From: Armigeres subalbatus
Taxonomy: Eukaryota > Arthropoda > Insecta > Diptera > Culicidae
Assembly: GCF_024139115.2 (NCBI RefSeq)
Contig: NW_026943128.1
Location: forward strand, 62,001-126,000
DNA: 64,000 bases
Direction of reading: 5' to 3'
In this document: piece by piece, positions 1-11,696 of the stretch
Layout of the letters: every line of letters begins with the position of its first letter
How positions within the stretch are numbered: position 1 is the stretch's first letter
Position numbers and translations under genes: made by a program
Notes under the pieces: generated by a model
What the model saw: only the letters and a program-made list of their open reading frames with translations
What the model was told of the DNA's origin: nothing
Databases searched by the model: none

Positions 1-179
1 AAAAGATGAGCATATTTTGCCTTCTTTGCCAGTGATAATTTGCGACGTATGAATCCATAGATCGATAAAATTAAAACGTAAGTAGGTTCAGTGTGAAAAT
101 TCAAAAGGAAAATATTGATCTGCTGCATTTTATCACTTTGAAGAAACATCTTCCGTGGCATGATAAATGAAAACAAAAT

Positions 180-241
180 TACACGTCGTGACGTAAAAAT
201 GAGCTTCTCGTTTGTTGCTCACTTTTACGTCACGACGTGTA
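180..241. repeat. Short hairpin (25-bp arms) with CRE-like arms
   Basis: The arms 180-204 and 217-241 are reverse complements with one mismatch in 25 and a 12-nt loop. Each arm contains a CRE-like tgacgtaa core. It may be a tiny MITE relic or a chance hairpin; no target duplication was identified. Confidence 0.7.
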
Positions 242-387
242 TTTTTTTGGTTTCTTGTCATCATGTAATTTTAAGACATGATACAATGTTTAAAGGGTCC
301 GCTCCTTTTATGTGCATGTTAATTGACATAAATTTACATGGTTATTTTCAAGTGTGCAATATAAATTCCTTGAGTAACTTCTAAATA

Positions 388-960
388 AATTCCTAGAGGA
401 TCTCCAGGAGCATTTCCTGGATAATCTTTTGACAAAATTGCCGGAGTAATATTTGGAAGAACTTCAAATGAAATTGATGAAGGAACTGCAGAAGAAATTT
501 CTAGAGGAACTCCAAGAGTGTTTCCTGGAGTAACTCTAGGAGGAATTCTGAAGGAAGTCCAGGAGGAATCTCTGGAGCAATTCCATGAGGAATTCCTGAA
601 GAAACTTTGAGAGAAATTCTAGTAGGATCTTCAGGATGAATCTGTGGATGAACTTAGGAAAGAATTTCTTTAGGAACTTCGGGAAAAAAATCAGGACTAG
701 CTCCGTATAACGTATAGGTTCTTTCTAGAATTCCTTCGAAAGTTCCTCCAGAAATTCATTCTGATTTTCTTCATGAAAATCCTTCAGCTGTTCTCCTGGA
801 ACTCCTCTAGGAATTATCCTTGGATTTTCTCCAAATATTCCCACAGGAGTTCCTGAAGAAACTTCTCATGGAAAACCTCCTGGAGCTACTTTTGGAATTT
901 CTGCAAGAATTCACATCTATTTCCTGGAATTCAACCAATTCCTGCGGTAATTAGTCTAGC
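388..960. repeat. Degenerate 'aggaattcct' repeat tract
   Basis: Loosely periodic purine- and pyrimidine-rich sequence built from variants of aggaattcct and gaagaaattc. The orientation flips near 720, so the tract is roughly self-complementary. No coding frame is convincing. The same degenerate motif returns near 44.64-44.75, 51.25-51.45 and 54.08-54.19 kb, so it is a dispersed genome repeat and not a local satellite. Confidence 0.5.
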
Positions 961-1238
961 AAAATCTCCCAAAAATTCCTTTCAGAATTCTACTATAGGT
1001 TTCAAGAGCATTTCAGTTTTTTCTTCAATGGGAATCCTCTGAAAAATTCAACTGAAAACTCTTTAAGATCTTAACTGAAAGTCATTTATGTCTAAATAAA
1101 ATAAATCCCCTATAATTTCAAAAGGATCAAAAGGATCAATTAATAATAAATTCATATACCTTTATTTTCTAAAATTCTCTTCAGAGGCTCTGAGAACGTG
1201 TTTGGATATGGTGGATTGTTTGTTGGATGTTCGATCGG

Positions 1239-1310
1239 TGCTTCCACAGTTATTGACTGCGAGGTTTCTATGCCAGATTATCATTTTTGCATTCATATAT
1301 CATGAGGCTA
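1239..1310 (-). mobile_element. SINE fragment, Feilai-like body
   Basis: This 72-bp piece matches the middle of the SINE copies at 2483-2781 (+) and 56681-56965 (-), from the cttccacagttatt block to the catgaggc block. The tRNA-like head and the triplet-repeat tail are both missing, so it is a truncated relic. Confidence 0.7.
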
Positions 1311-1710
1311 GTGTCGTAGCCACGCAAATCCGTTCTCCAACTTGCTTTTTTTGTTGAAAATAAGCGTTGGACACTTGCAATCAAATGGCGTTTTCACGCC
1401 TCAAGAAACGAACACTGAATGATCTTCATTTATTTTCTTTGTCTCCTTCTAACAATCTAGAATTCCCTGTCAGCCTACTTAGATTCAATTTCAAATTTCT
1501 TTTCATTAGCTTCTTAGTATGCTAGCGAGTGTATAAAAAAGTGCTGCAGATCCGGAAGACGTGCGCATGTTTATGCTTGCAAGGGCTGATCGATTGTTAT
1601 CAAAGGCAATGCCCTTGCTAATATTGCGATCAAGGCTATGTAAATGCTCAAACATGTTCAGCGTCAGATTTATTGAGGAGAGGTAAGGTTTTGATGATCC
1701 GTAAATTTAA

Positions 1711-1920
1711 CACGCACGCACACACACATTCACATTATACACACATACATATACACAAATACATACATATACTGATGGACATGACTGTTCGTCATGTTTT
1801 CATAGTAGCTCTATTAAAACATGCCGAATACTTTTGTCTATCAGTGTAGACATATAAACACACATACACACTCATATACACACATACACGCTAATATATA
1901 TCATACAAAAAACACGTACA
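1711..1920. repeat. CA/TA-rich microsatellite
   Basis: Imperfect (CA)n and (ACATA)n runs on both sides of a small MITE at 1770-1846. The MITE appears to have inserted into the microsatellite. No gene is seen here. Confidence 0.8.
1770..1846. mobile_element. 77-bp MITE, TA target duplication
   Basis: Imperfect inverted arms start TACTGATGGACA at the left and, read from the right, CACTGATAGACA. Both ends are flanked by TA, as expected for a Tc1/mariner-type insertion. The element is too small to code for anything, and its family is unknown to me. Confidence 0.5.
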
Positions 1921-2482
1921 CGATTTTTATCATATATTAGGTATCTATATTATTGGAAGCGTTTGGTACGGGAGGTCCACGCTTTCCTCCTCTCCTCGAT
2001 TCCAAGCTATTGAGTGACTTTAGGTATTCCTGAAATCGCTCAATATCTCGGCGACCTCTCAGCGGTACGTACTGCGTAGTTGGCCTGGCCATATGAAAAA
2101 AAAAATGACGGAATTCAGAAACCGTCATTTTCCAGAATGCTTTCAAGTATTGGCTACGCATGTATGAGATGAGATTAGATTAGCTTCTTAGTATGCTAGC
2201 ATTTCAAATGCCTACTACGATAGAATTTCAAATTCTATTTTATTTATCAATGTAATCAAAAACTGCAAATGCTTTTGTCAGGCTCACTTTATTCCCCACA
2301 GCTAGCACCATGATACTTCTATGCCCAAGGAAGTCGTGAAAATTTATGGTCAAAATACTATTTTCATAATGTACAAGAAAGGAACAATTACCGCTAGATG
2401 TACGAGTAGACGAGTTTAGTACTCTTCCATTCAATTCCCCACGTCGTAATCGTAATCGTTTCTGACCTCAACTGTGTCTCTG

Positions 2483-2781
2483 TATGGAGCCCTCCTTAGC
2501 CGTGCGGTAAGATGCACGGCTACAAAGCAAGACCATGCTGAGGGTGGCTGGGTTCGATTCCCGGTGCCGGTCTAGGCAATTTTCGGATTGAAATTGACTC
2601 GACTTCCTGGGCATAAAAAGTATCATCGTGTTAGCCTCATGATATACGAATGCAAAAATGGTAACTTGGCTTAGAAACCTCGCAGTTAATAACTGTGGAA
2701 GTGCTTAATGAACACTAAGCTGCGAGGCGGCTCTGTCCCAGTGTGGGGATGTAATGCCAATAAGAAGAAGAAGAAGAAGAA
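2483..2781 (+). mobile_element. tRNA-derived SINE, Feilai-like, full length
   Basis: A tRNA-like head with an A-box region (tagccgtgcggtaagatg) and a B box (ggttcgattcc near 2550) is followed by a conserved tRNA-unrelated body and ends in (AAG)n. This three-part layout with a triplet-repeat tail is what is known for the Aedes SINE Feilai. A 9-bp direct repeat, gtgtctctg, lies at 2474-2482 and 2782-2790 and is the likely target-site duplication. It is transcribed by RNA polymerase III and mobilised by LINE enzymes. Confidence 0.8.
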
Positions 2782-3096
2782 GTGTCTCTGCCTTCAGTGC
2801 AGTGTCTCGTAAGTCGTTGTCGTTGCCATCAAGTCCATCAAGTCCGTTGAGAGCCATAATTATGTCATCCCATAAATTTTCCTAATAAGCAAATTATCAT
2901 CGAAATATCGGTCAATTTGAATTGATGAATCAGGGAACACATAAAAAGTTTTAAAATTTATCAACACTTGCACCAAAAAGTGGCAGTTTTAGCTGTCTTT
3001 CCCCAACGTTCTCCTCCAAAGCTCAGCAACAGCGTACCACGACCACACCATTATGACACACTAATTGAATTTTTGTTCTCCCCTGCGTTCCCTCAG

Positions 3097-3410
3097 GTCA
3101 AGGCCGCGTCAATCAGCTCGGTGGGGTGTTCATCAATGGGCGCCCGCTGCCCAATCACATCCGGCTGAAAATTGTTGAGATGGCTGCCGCCGGCATTCGG
3201 CCGTGCGTGATCTCCCGCAATCTGCGCGTTTCCCATGGCTGTGTGTCCAAGATACTGAACCGCTACCAGGAGACCGGCTCGATTCGTCCCGGTGTGATTG
3301 GGGGCTCCAAGCCGAAGGTGGCCACACCGGAAGTGGAAACCCGCATCGAGGAGATGAAGAAGATGAATCCGAACATTTTTAGCTGGGAGATACGCGAAAA
3401 GCTGATCAAG
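3097..3410 (+). CDS. Internal exon: Pax3/7-type paired domain (paired/gooseberry group)
   Basis: The exon encodes about 104 residues of a paired domain, the DNA-binding module of Pax transcription factors, which act in the nucleus in segmentation and neural patterning. Visible motifs are [16 protein letters not shown], the helix-turn-helix stretch [46 protein letters not shown] and [18 protein letters not shown] and SIRPGVIGG favour Pax3/7 over Pax2/5/8, Pax6 or Pax1/9. The exon starts after a pyrimidine-rich ccctcag acceptor in phase 1 (two nucleotides complete a split codon) and ends in phase 0 at aag before gtgagt. Reading through the donor gives an open but non-homologous tail, so the exon end is real. 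The rest of the paired domain and a homeodomain must lie in other exons that I do not find in the window. One oddity is Asn where ISRQLRVSHG is near-invariant. Which of paired, gooseberry or gooseberry-neuro it is cannot be fixed from one exon. Confidence 0.93.
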
Positions 3411-5774
3411 GTGAGTGCGGGGGGTGGAGGAGGATGGGAACTGGGGAAATTAGAGATGGAAAGGGGAAAATGTCCCGTAGCGAATGATTGCTTCATGGGT
3501 GTGAAGAAGGAAGACAAACGACCACAGCTTAGGTTGCTTGTTACTTGCAAGATAGCATTAGATGGTCGCCAGATGGTTAATGTTGGGCTCTCAGGTTTCT
3601 TAAACAACTTTGGATGTTTCGTAAAATATTGAATCCTACGCACCTCATAATTATGATATTTGTAATACTGGGATTGTGGCGCCGCGTATTGCGAACTGTC
3701 GAGCTGATTAGTAGAAAACCGTCATTTTTTCCACAAAGACTCACCGAACCTTTCCGATGATATCGATTTTACCTTTCTTTACATTTTATGGAAACTTTCA
3801 AGCGTCATTAAATGTGAAGCAACCAACATAACCATTCAAGCGCAAAAAATACCACTCAACTAGAAACAGTTATGATTTCGCCTCGTTTGCTCAATGATTG
3901 CCTCTCGAATACCAGTAGCAATGCCTCACCAAATTCAATTTCGTTCAAGAATGGAGCGGCCAGCTATAAACGTGCAACTATCGCTACGTGATTGTCATTA
4001 GACACCTATTCCATGGCGGCTATCTCGACAGTCATTCTGACGTAATTACATGAAGCTTATTCTTAACGTTTTTCTGCTATCGCTACATTCACCACCGAAC
4101 CGTGCAACTGTCGTACTGGTCGTCATCATCGCCTCCATCACCAGACTATACCATTATGCACACTTTCGATGGTAATAGACTTTTGTGAATTGGAACGACA
4201 CGGACGACCATCGAAAGGATTGCCCGGGGCTCTTCGCACCAATTTAATTCACTGGAAAAATGCTTCAGTTGCTCGTAACTCCTAACCTTTCTCGCGATTT
4301 TGAGCCAAGTTCGAGGTGTAACATTTGATGAATGAATCGAACTGTTGCCTCTCTCCATCTCTGTTCATCTTGATATGGATACTCCAACCCTATAGATGGG
4401 AGAGGGACCGACTCCTTCAAATCAAAAACTGGTTTCAACTCCGCAGACTCCTACTTTGACTTCAATCATTGATGAGAATTTATTTTTAAACCAGATTTAC
4501 CTTCACTCACGGCGGGGACGGTTGAAATGTGAACGAACTACTACCAGCGCGATCGCCGCGTCAATCTTCCGATCATTTTTTGGCGCGGTGGAGATGAGTT
4601 TCAGTTTCATGATTATTCACGATTTTATTTGGGTTTAATTTTTTTTCGCGCTACCCGGCTTTAACCAGGTGATTGTGATGATGGCCGCCATGCCGCCGCA
4701 CCATGGTCCGAGAGGGTCTTTGTTTGCCAGATTTGTTAGGTCGCTCGTATATGTGAGTTTTTTTTCGGTTCTTGTTTTGGGGGATCGATTTGAATAGAGT
4801 GTGAAAAGTGGTTTTGGCTCCCGGTTTTTTCGTACACTCGGTTGGGGTTATTGTTTAGGAGGATGTTTAATCAACTTCATCAACAAACGATCGAAAGAGT
4901 GACTTTGGCATTTTTTTACCATGTACCGAGAGTCGGATTGCAGCTGAAAAACTGAATTATGACAAATTTTGATTATGAGAGTATTTGTTCAATGAATGTT
5001 CAAACATAGATTCGAATAATCCTCGTACTTCATTTGAAATCGAATAGTTAAGTGTAAAGTTTTATATAAATGAAAGTCTGGAATTACATCAAGCACTCTG
5101 CAGTGCATTCTATTGCTGCCCTCGGTGATCTGATCAGAAATCTAAACATTCAGTTTAGAAATTTCAAAAATACAAACAGACTGAACACATTTCCAAGCTC
5201 GGGACATCCAACCAAGCGACCATTTCAAAGCAACAAAAGCCGCGATTGCTAATGATCCTGGGATGATAAATAACTTTTGCGAACAAATCAACCTACATAA
5301 TGCGGCCGTCGCTGCAGCGGCGATGGTTCAATTTTTGGATCGGCAAAACATTTCAACCGCCCGCCGGAACATCAATATAATCAACTCAATAATGATCGAT
5401 CTAACGATCGATCGTTGGGCTGACTTCCCGCTTGGTTCAACCAAGCCACCTCCCTCCGGAGAACGCTCGACTGGTTGCGTCGTCCGTTGGTGCTACTACT
5501 GAATCATTTGTTTTACTGTGCTAGCTTCCGGGAGGGGCCCAAAAGAAAAATAACCATTTCGAAAACTGAGACTTTTGCCTTACAGGAACCGGCTTCCTTT
5601 AAAATTCTATCAAACTGTGACACTTTATACTTCAGGATTTGCTAAATTAGAGAAATTAATTTAAAGCTCATCGAACCGTTTGCATATTTGTCATGTACCT
5701 ATTGCAGTCCTACCACTTTCCGAGAATGAGATTTTAAGAATTGTGTCAAAACATAGTATAAAATGTTTGGATTA
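3411..5774. other. Intron or flank of the Pax exon, no recognisable repeat
   Basis: Unlike most of the window, this stretch shows no recognisable transposable element. It is mixed in base composition, with GC-richer patches (about 4500-4740 and 5290-5500) holding motifs such as tttttggcgcgg and clustered gatcgat. No second convincing exon was found. It probably belongs to the intron downstream of the paired-domain exon and may hold regulatory sequence. Confidence 0.45.
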
Positions 5775-5775
5775 T

Positions 5776-7885
5776 TCATTTATTTAGTCTACATCTAAAC
5801 AGATAACACTGAATCAACAATTTGACGCCACAATACACGGTTCGAGGCCACATCTCTGCATCCTCGAATACGCCCCACGCTCGCCAAGTCGTTCTGCACC
5901 TGGTCTTCCCATCTCGCTCGCTGCGCTCCACTTCGTCTCGTACCTGCCGGATCGGAAACGAACACCATCTTTGCAGGGTTGCTGTCCGGCATTCTCGCAA
6001 CATACCCTGTCCATCGTACCCGTCCGGCTTTAGCTACCTTCTGGATACTGGGTTCGCCGTAGAGCTGGGCGAGCTCATGGTTCATTCTTCGCCGCCACAC
6101 ACCGTCTTCTTGCACACCGCCAAAGATGGTCCTAAGCACCCGTTTCTCGAATACTCCGAGTGCTTGCAAGTCCTCCTCAAGCATTGCCCATGTTTCATGT
6201 CCGTAGAGGACAACCGGTCTTATTAGCATCTTGTACATGACACATTTGGTGCGGTGGCGAATCTTTTTCCGTAGTAGGCCCGACTTCCACAGATGATGCG
6301 CCTTCGTATTTCACGACTGACATTGTTATCAGCCGTTAGCAAGGATCCGAGGTAGACGAATTCCTCAACCACCTCGAAGGTATCCCCGTCTATCGTAACA
6401 CTGCTTCCCAGGCGGGCCCTGTCGCGCTCGGTTCCGCCCACAAGCATGTACTTTGTCTTTGAGGCATTCACCACCAGTCCAACTTTTGTTGCTTCACGTT
6501 TCAGGCGGGTGTGCAGTAGTGCAGTTCAAATTTCAAAAATGTTCGAAAATTCCAACTCCCATATGTCCATTAGCATCATTTTGATGATATAGGAGTCCTG
6601 GCAAAATTTCAGGCAATTCGGTGGCCATTTAGGGGTGGCGCGAAGTCAATTTATGTTTATATGGAAATTTCTATGGGAAAAACTTAAAATTTATTAAAAT
6701 CCCCCTACAACTCTTAAATCGTGATGAATTCAAAAAAACATCCCCAACCTCCCTTTTTGGAATCTATATAAATGAGACCTAGGGATAACACATTAGTTAT
6801 GAGTGGATTGACCAGTTCTATTGATAGTATGAATAGTAGCAGTGGAAATATAAATCAAAATTAATGTGTTACCCACTGGTTGAGCTCAAATAGATTCCAA
6901 AAATGGAGGTTGGGGATGTTTGTTTGAATTCATCACGATTTAAGAGTTGTAGGGGGATTTGAATAAATTTTAAGTTATTCCCATACAAATTTCCATATAA
7001 ACATAAATTGACTTCGCGCCACCCCTAAATGGCCACCGAATTGCCTGAGATTTTGCCAGGACTCCTATATTATCAAAATGATGTTAATAGACATATGGAA
7101 GTTGGAATTTTCGAACATTTTTGAAATGTGAACTGCCCTAGTGTACAGTTCTGCCACCTTTGCAAATGTTCGGCCGACAATGTCCATGTTATTCGCGAAA
7201 CAAATAAATTGACTGGATCTGTTGAAAATCGTACCCCGGCTGTTACACCCGGCTCTCCGCATGACACCTTCTAGCGCAATGTTGAACATCAGGCACGAAC
7301 GTCCATCACCTTGTCTTAGTCCCCGGTGCGATTCGAACGAACTGGAGTGTTCGCCCGAAATCACACAGTTTTGCACAACATCCACCGTTGTTTTGATCAG
7401 TCTGGTAAGCTTCCCAGGGAAGCTGTTCTCGTCCATAGTTTTCCATAGCTCTACGCGGTCTATACTGTCGTATGCCGCCTTGAAATGAATGAATAGATTG
7501 TGCGTTGGGACCTGGTATTCACGGCATTTTTTAAGGATTTGCCGTACAGTAAAGATCTGGTCCGTTGTCAAGCGGCCGTCAACGAAGCCGGCTTGATAAC
7601 TTCCCACGAACTCATTCACTAATGGTGACAGACGACGGAAGATTATCTGAGATATCACTTTATTGTAGGCGGCATTAAGGATGGTGATCGCTCGAAAGTT
7701 CTCACACTCCAGCTTGTCGCCTTTCTTGTAGATGGGGCATATAACCCCTTTCTTTCACTCCTCCGGCAGCTGTTCAGTTTCCCAGATTCTGACTATCAAT
7801 TTCTTTTTCGGCTTTTCCGGTCCCATCTTGATGAGCTCAGTTCCGATACCATCCTCACCAGCTGCTTTGTTTGGATACTCGATGT
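5776..7885 (-). mobile_element. RTE-like LINE, 5'-truncated and broken, split by a MITE
   Basis: Minus-strand remains of an APE-type non-LTR retrotransposon. The reverse-transcriptase part (7065-7658) shows YQAGFVDGRLTTDQIF, FIHFKAAYDSIDR and RGLRQGDG. The C-terminal part (5795-6238) shows RPVVLYGHETWAM, RRMNHELAQLYGEPS and GTRRSGAQRARW. The catalytic FADD motif reads FANN, so the enzyme is dead. A hAT-like MITE (6517-7140) separates the two halves. The 3' end is at about 5776, next to a taaatgaataa tail; the 5' limit is near 7885. It is a different family from the copies at 13.7-18.4 kb. The clade assignment (RTE-like) is from memory and less certain than the LINE call. Confidence 0.85.
6517..7140. 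mobile_element. 624-bp palindromic MITE, hAT-like
   Basis: Two 279-bp arms (6517-6795 and 6862-7140) are inverted copies at high identity around a 66-bp centre. The termini read TAGTGCAGTTC and TAGGGCAGTTC, which fit the hAT end pattern. The flanks gtgtgcag (6509-6516) and gtgtacag (7141-7148) form an 8-bp target duplication with one mismatch. Removing the element and one repeat rejoins the LINE reading frame around it. There is no coding capacity. Confidence 0.8.
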
Positions 7886-8773
7886 GAATATGCAATGAAC
7901 ACTCAATCAGAATGGTGGGTTCGAATCCCATCGAAAGAAAGTAGTTACTTCCTATTTATTTTTCAAAAATCTTGTACAAATACAGTGATTACTAAGAAAA
8001 ACTTTGAGTGTAAGTTTCGAAGGTTTTCCCGTTGAAATAAAAAAAAAACTAGTTGAAATAGAATTGTTGAATGGAGAAGTCGTTTGGCAGAAAGCTATTT
8101 TACCGATTGGAGGTAAATAAAACGCTAAAATGATCTAAATAAATTTCCACTGCTTATATAGCTAAAATTGTTTGTTGAGAAGGCCGAAAGTTGTTTGACC
8201 TAATATGTCGCTTAACCAAACAAACAATTTCTAGCATCATTTTTAAAAGCTATTCTCTTCAGATCTGTGCTAAAAAAAATTGAAGTAAATGTTATCAAGA
8301 CTTTGCAGTAATCGGAAGAGAAAGTAATCAAAGAGAGCCTTTCGTTTGGATTTACGACCTCTCCAAAAATCAGGCGAGATTTGACTGAAGCCATCTAGTC
8401 TAAAGTTTTTTTTAGCTGAAAATGTTATTTGGTCGTACAGTTCCTTTGGCTGAAAAACCCAGTTTGGCCGAAATGGACATGTTTTCGTGGGGCTTCCGGT
8501 CAAAAGTGCCGTTCGGCTGAATTGACCTTTCGATTCTTTTGCTTATTTAAGGTCAACTTCCCCGAAGAACCCATATTTTTTGTAACCTCTCTGCAGACAA
8601 ACAGACATAATACTTGTGAAATTTTCGTTGACCATAAATAAAATAAAAAACTCAAAGGTGCAGCCCAATCGGGTTGTTCGCAAAGGTGACGTATGACTAC
8701 GTAGCTATTCAAAATTGATGGTTTTTCCCATAATAATTTGTGTCGCACGCATACCAGGAATAACAATATTATG
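7886..8773. other. No gene seen; fold-back repeat relics
   Basis: AT-rich sequence with scattered, degenerate versions of the ggccgaa fold-back repeat (around 8180-8220 and 8400-8525). A tRNA-like B box (ggttcgaatcc) at about 7918 has no matching acceptor stem. I see no supported gene. Confidence 0.4.
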
Positions 8774-10909
8774 AAACTAAGATGAACCTCCGATCTGTTT
8801 TCACAGGTTTGTAGTACTAATCATCCCCTTTCAGGAAAGCATGCGATCAAAATATTCTATCGGTGAAAATTTAAGAAAATTAGATTTCAAGATTTTGAAA
8901 GGGTTAGATATATAGGTTGAGATACAAAAAAATGTCAAAATTCAATTTAGCATAATTTTTCGTGAAATAACTCAGTGTTATCTGATTGGCTTGAAAAGGC
9001 TGATATTCATCATCCCCATTATTTCCTATTGAAAATACGCCATACGTCGGACTATGGGCTTAAAAGTTATGGCCAAAATAATAATGTACAGAAAAATCAC
9101 TTTTCTGGCATCTAAACTCATCCGAAGTACTCGAAACAAATTGCGTTCGACGTGAAATTTTAAAATCGGTATAACCGGATTCAAAAATAAGGACCTATCC
9201 ACCTATCAGTGATATTTTTTACCTTTCTTGTATGCTTTTTAACTCTTACAAAGGCACGAGAAAGGCATCATCACCGCTATGTGGAGAGCTTTACACTGAC
9301 CGAGACCATGCAAATATATAATATTAGCTTTCATATTTTGAAAACGATAACTACTAGAGCAAGAGGGAATACATATAAAACACTTTTATATCCAATACTT
9401 TCAACTGCAATGATCTGCAATGGTTGGGAGAGCTTTGCATATAACGGAAATAACCAGAAATAGTAACCCAACCATGTTCTACGAATATCAAATGCATGTT
9501 AATTCAGTTATCATAATACGGATATTTTGCCGTTCTACGCATAATTGGAAATCCCAGCAAACATGGGACAGATATGCGTATGACTGCAGTATAGTGCACA
9601 ATAACAACAAGGTTGAGATATTTATCATCCTATCAACACAATTCAGACCGGTTTGGTCACAGCAACTTTCATATAAATTAATTAGGTCCGTGTCACAGTC
9701 ATTGTAACTTATCTATGAAGAGTATCATTTATTAATATCAAGTTATGATATATGTATGTATGTTATTACCTCCGCTCTGGTTTTTGGTTTTCACGACTGT
9801 AAGACTCATTGACTAATCTTTATCAGTTGCCAGGTGCCATAGAAATGTAAAATCAGTAATTGCCAAGTTTGCTTACCAAATGAAAAAAATATAAGCAACA
9901 ACGGTCATAATATTTCTGTTGTGAATGCAACTTGTGTTAAAAAAAATGGCATTCTTGTCGAATCTGGAATCAACTAATGGATAGTCAGATATAATTATTA
10001 TCTTGAAAATGTCTAAATAGTCATCGATTCGCATAACTATAAAGTTTGATACCTATATTAGCATAATTTCGTTCGTTAGCAATTTGGTCATATTGCCTTG
10101 GTTCAATTGTCACAATTCCGGAGCCCCGAAAACCTGTTACAGAGTGGCTATTGAATCTCACGGTCTAGAAAATCTCTAGGTAGTCATTGTCTTAGGGGCA
10201 AGCCAAAGTAAATGCGATGCGAAGCGACTCACATAAAAGAATAACCAGCATTATCAATGAGCTGTCAAATAGCACTGTCGCGTCGCATCGCCCGTCGCGA
10301 TGCATGGTTCCATATTTGCATGGTTTCGATTGATTCTAAAACTAACCAATTCCCCAAACATATTCTAAGGAAGTCAGTCCACATTAAGATCCTAAAAATC
10401 TCTATAATCATCGTCTTGAACAACGATTTTCCATGATTTCGATTATCAATTCGTTCATATTCCTTCATTCAATTCCACGGGACCATATATAGCCCGCATT
10501 GGACTAGTGCTAATTCCCGAAGAAGGCATAAACAATATTCAAAGCTTACGTCTTAAATAATGAAAAGTATCAGTGGAATAAATGCATTTTCCACCAACCT
10601 CGGAATTCCGAAATATCTCCGTTATCTACAGACTGATATGAAATTTCATCTGACGTAAAACCTAGAAAACATTTAGCATCCGATGGTTTCATTTTTATCA
10701 GAAGTGAATTTTATTTTACAAAAAGTTATGCTAATTTGAATTTCGACAACTTTCTTCCTATCTCAATCTTTATCTCTAACCCCTGTGAAATCTTAAAACC
10801 TAATTTTCTTAAGTTTTCACCGATAGAATATTTTGATCGAATGATTTCCTGAAATGGGATGATTAGTACTAGAACCCTGTGAAAACAGATCGGAGGTTCA
10901 TCTTAGTAT
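8774..10909. mobile_element. Element with ~210-bp terminal inverted repeats
   Basis: The sequence 8774-8980 is repeated in inverted orientation at 10700-10909 (both begin ctaagatgaacctccgatct when read inward) with scattered substitutions. The 1.7 kb between the arms has no long frame and no transposase motif, so it is probably a non-autonomous DNA transposon or a decayed one. Short similarity continues beyond the arms, so the exact ends and target duplication are unresolved. Confidence 0.55.
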
Positions 10910-11189
10910 GCGTGTGTCGTTTTATTAACATTGAGCAAACAGCTCGAAGGGCAAACGGAATCAAGAAGTTGAATAGTTGTTCCCAGTTGGATGGACTTAG
11001 AGTCTCTAACCGTGGAATTAACATGACTCATCGGCTGCTGAAGCCACTCGACTGGCTTTCAGTCGGGGACATCACAATCCTTACTTTGCCACGTACGCTT
11101 ACATCACGGGCGAAAACCAAACGTTGCAAATAAATATATTTGCGTTTGGTTTCACGCCACTTCTGATTCTGCTTATTTCTCCTTTATTT

Positions 11190-11336
11190 CAGCCATTTTT
11201 GAGGATGGTGTCCTCCAAAAAGGTCTTTATACAAAAGAAGGTTAATCCGACAATCCGATATGAATTTGCTTCAAAGTTCAAAACTCAATCGGAACTAGAA
11301 AATTTGGTAGCGCGTCAGAGGGAGATGATGCAGTAA
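11190..11336 (+). CDS. Possible short exon or relic coding fragment, unknown
   Basis: An open frame after a tttcctttatttcag-like acceptor (about 11176-11190) reads through the charged stretch SSKKVFIQKKVNPTIRYEFA to REMMQ and a stop at 11334-11336. I do not recognise the family. It directly abuts a dispersed repeat (gtaaatttgaatgg, repeated near 12690), which argues for a transposable-element relic over a host gene. Confidence 0.2.
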   Translation, partial: QPFLRMVSSKKVFIQKKVNPTIRYEFASKFKTQSELENLVARQREMMQ

Positions 11337-11498
11337 ATTTGAATGGATGGAATCACTAACAGCAACCAAGCTACCACGCCAAACCCGATGCCACCGAAAC
11401 AGTCCATTAACGCAATGAACTCTTTCTTTCCATAAACTGTTGGTCCTGAGAACCATTTTTCATTTCCCAATGCGACTTTCCAATAACTAAATGCATCC
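11331..11498 (+). repeat. Dispersed repeat, copy 1
   Basis: This block (gtaaatttgaatggatg to aactaaatgcatcc) recurs as 12689-12712 plus 13031-13185, where a MITE interrupts it. An adjoining block near 11650-11710 (aaccgctctttg to ctcttgta) recurs at 12612-12675. Copy order suggests an old duplicated repeat of unknown class. Nothing here looks like a gene. Confidence 0.55.
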
Positions 11499-11696
11499 AA
11501 ACGCTTGCCGGCACCTTGCGATGAAATTTTCCGACTGCCGCTTTATGATTTTCCGCTAAGCCTCCAAAATTTGGAATAAATTTTCCGCGTTGCCACTGCC
11601 ACCCACGCCTTCATGCTGCTGTGTCCGCTCTGCTGCATCGAATGTCGAACCGCTCTTTGTGGAATTCCGGTCAAAATGGCTCGCGCGCGCAGAACA

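Noticed and set aside
2489..2562. Possible tRNA gene
   Set aside because: A and B boxes belong to a SINE: the same body and triplet tail recur at 25440-25717 and 56681-56965 with target duplications.
7895..7930. tRNA-like B box ggttcgaatcc
   Set aside because: No matching acceptor stem or D-arm upstream; a lone B-box-like motif next to a LINE end.
9209..9707. Short plus-strand frames with a hydrophobic start
   Set aside because: They lie inside the inverted-repeat element at 8774-10909 and show no domain or codon bias.
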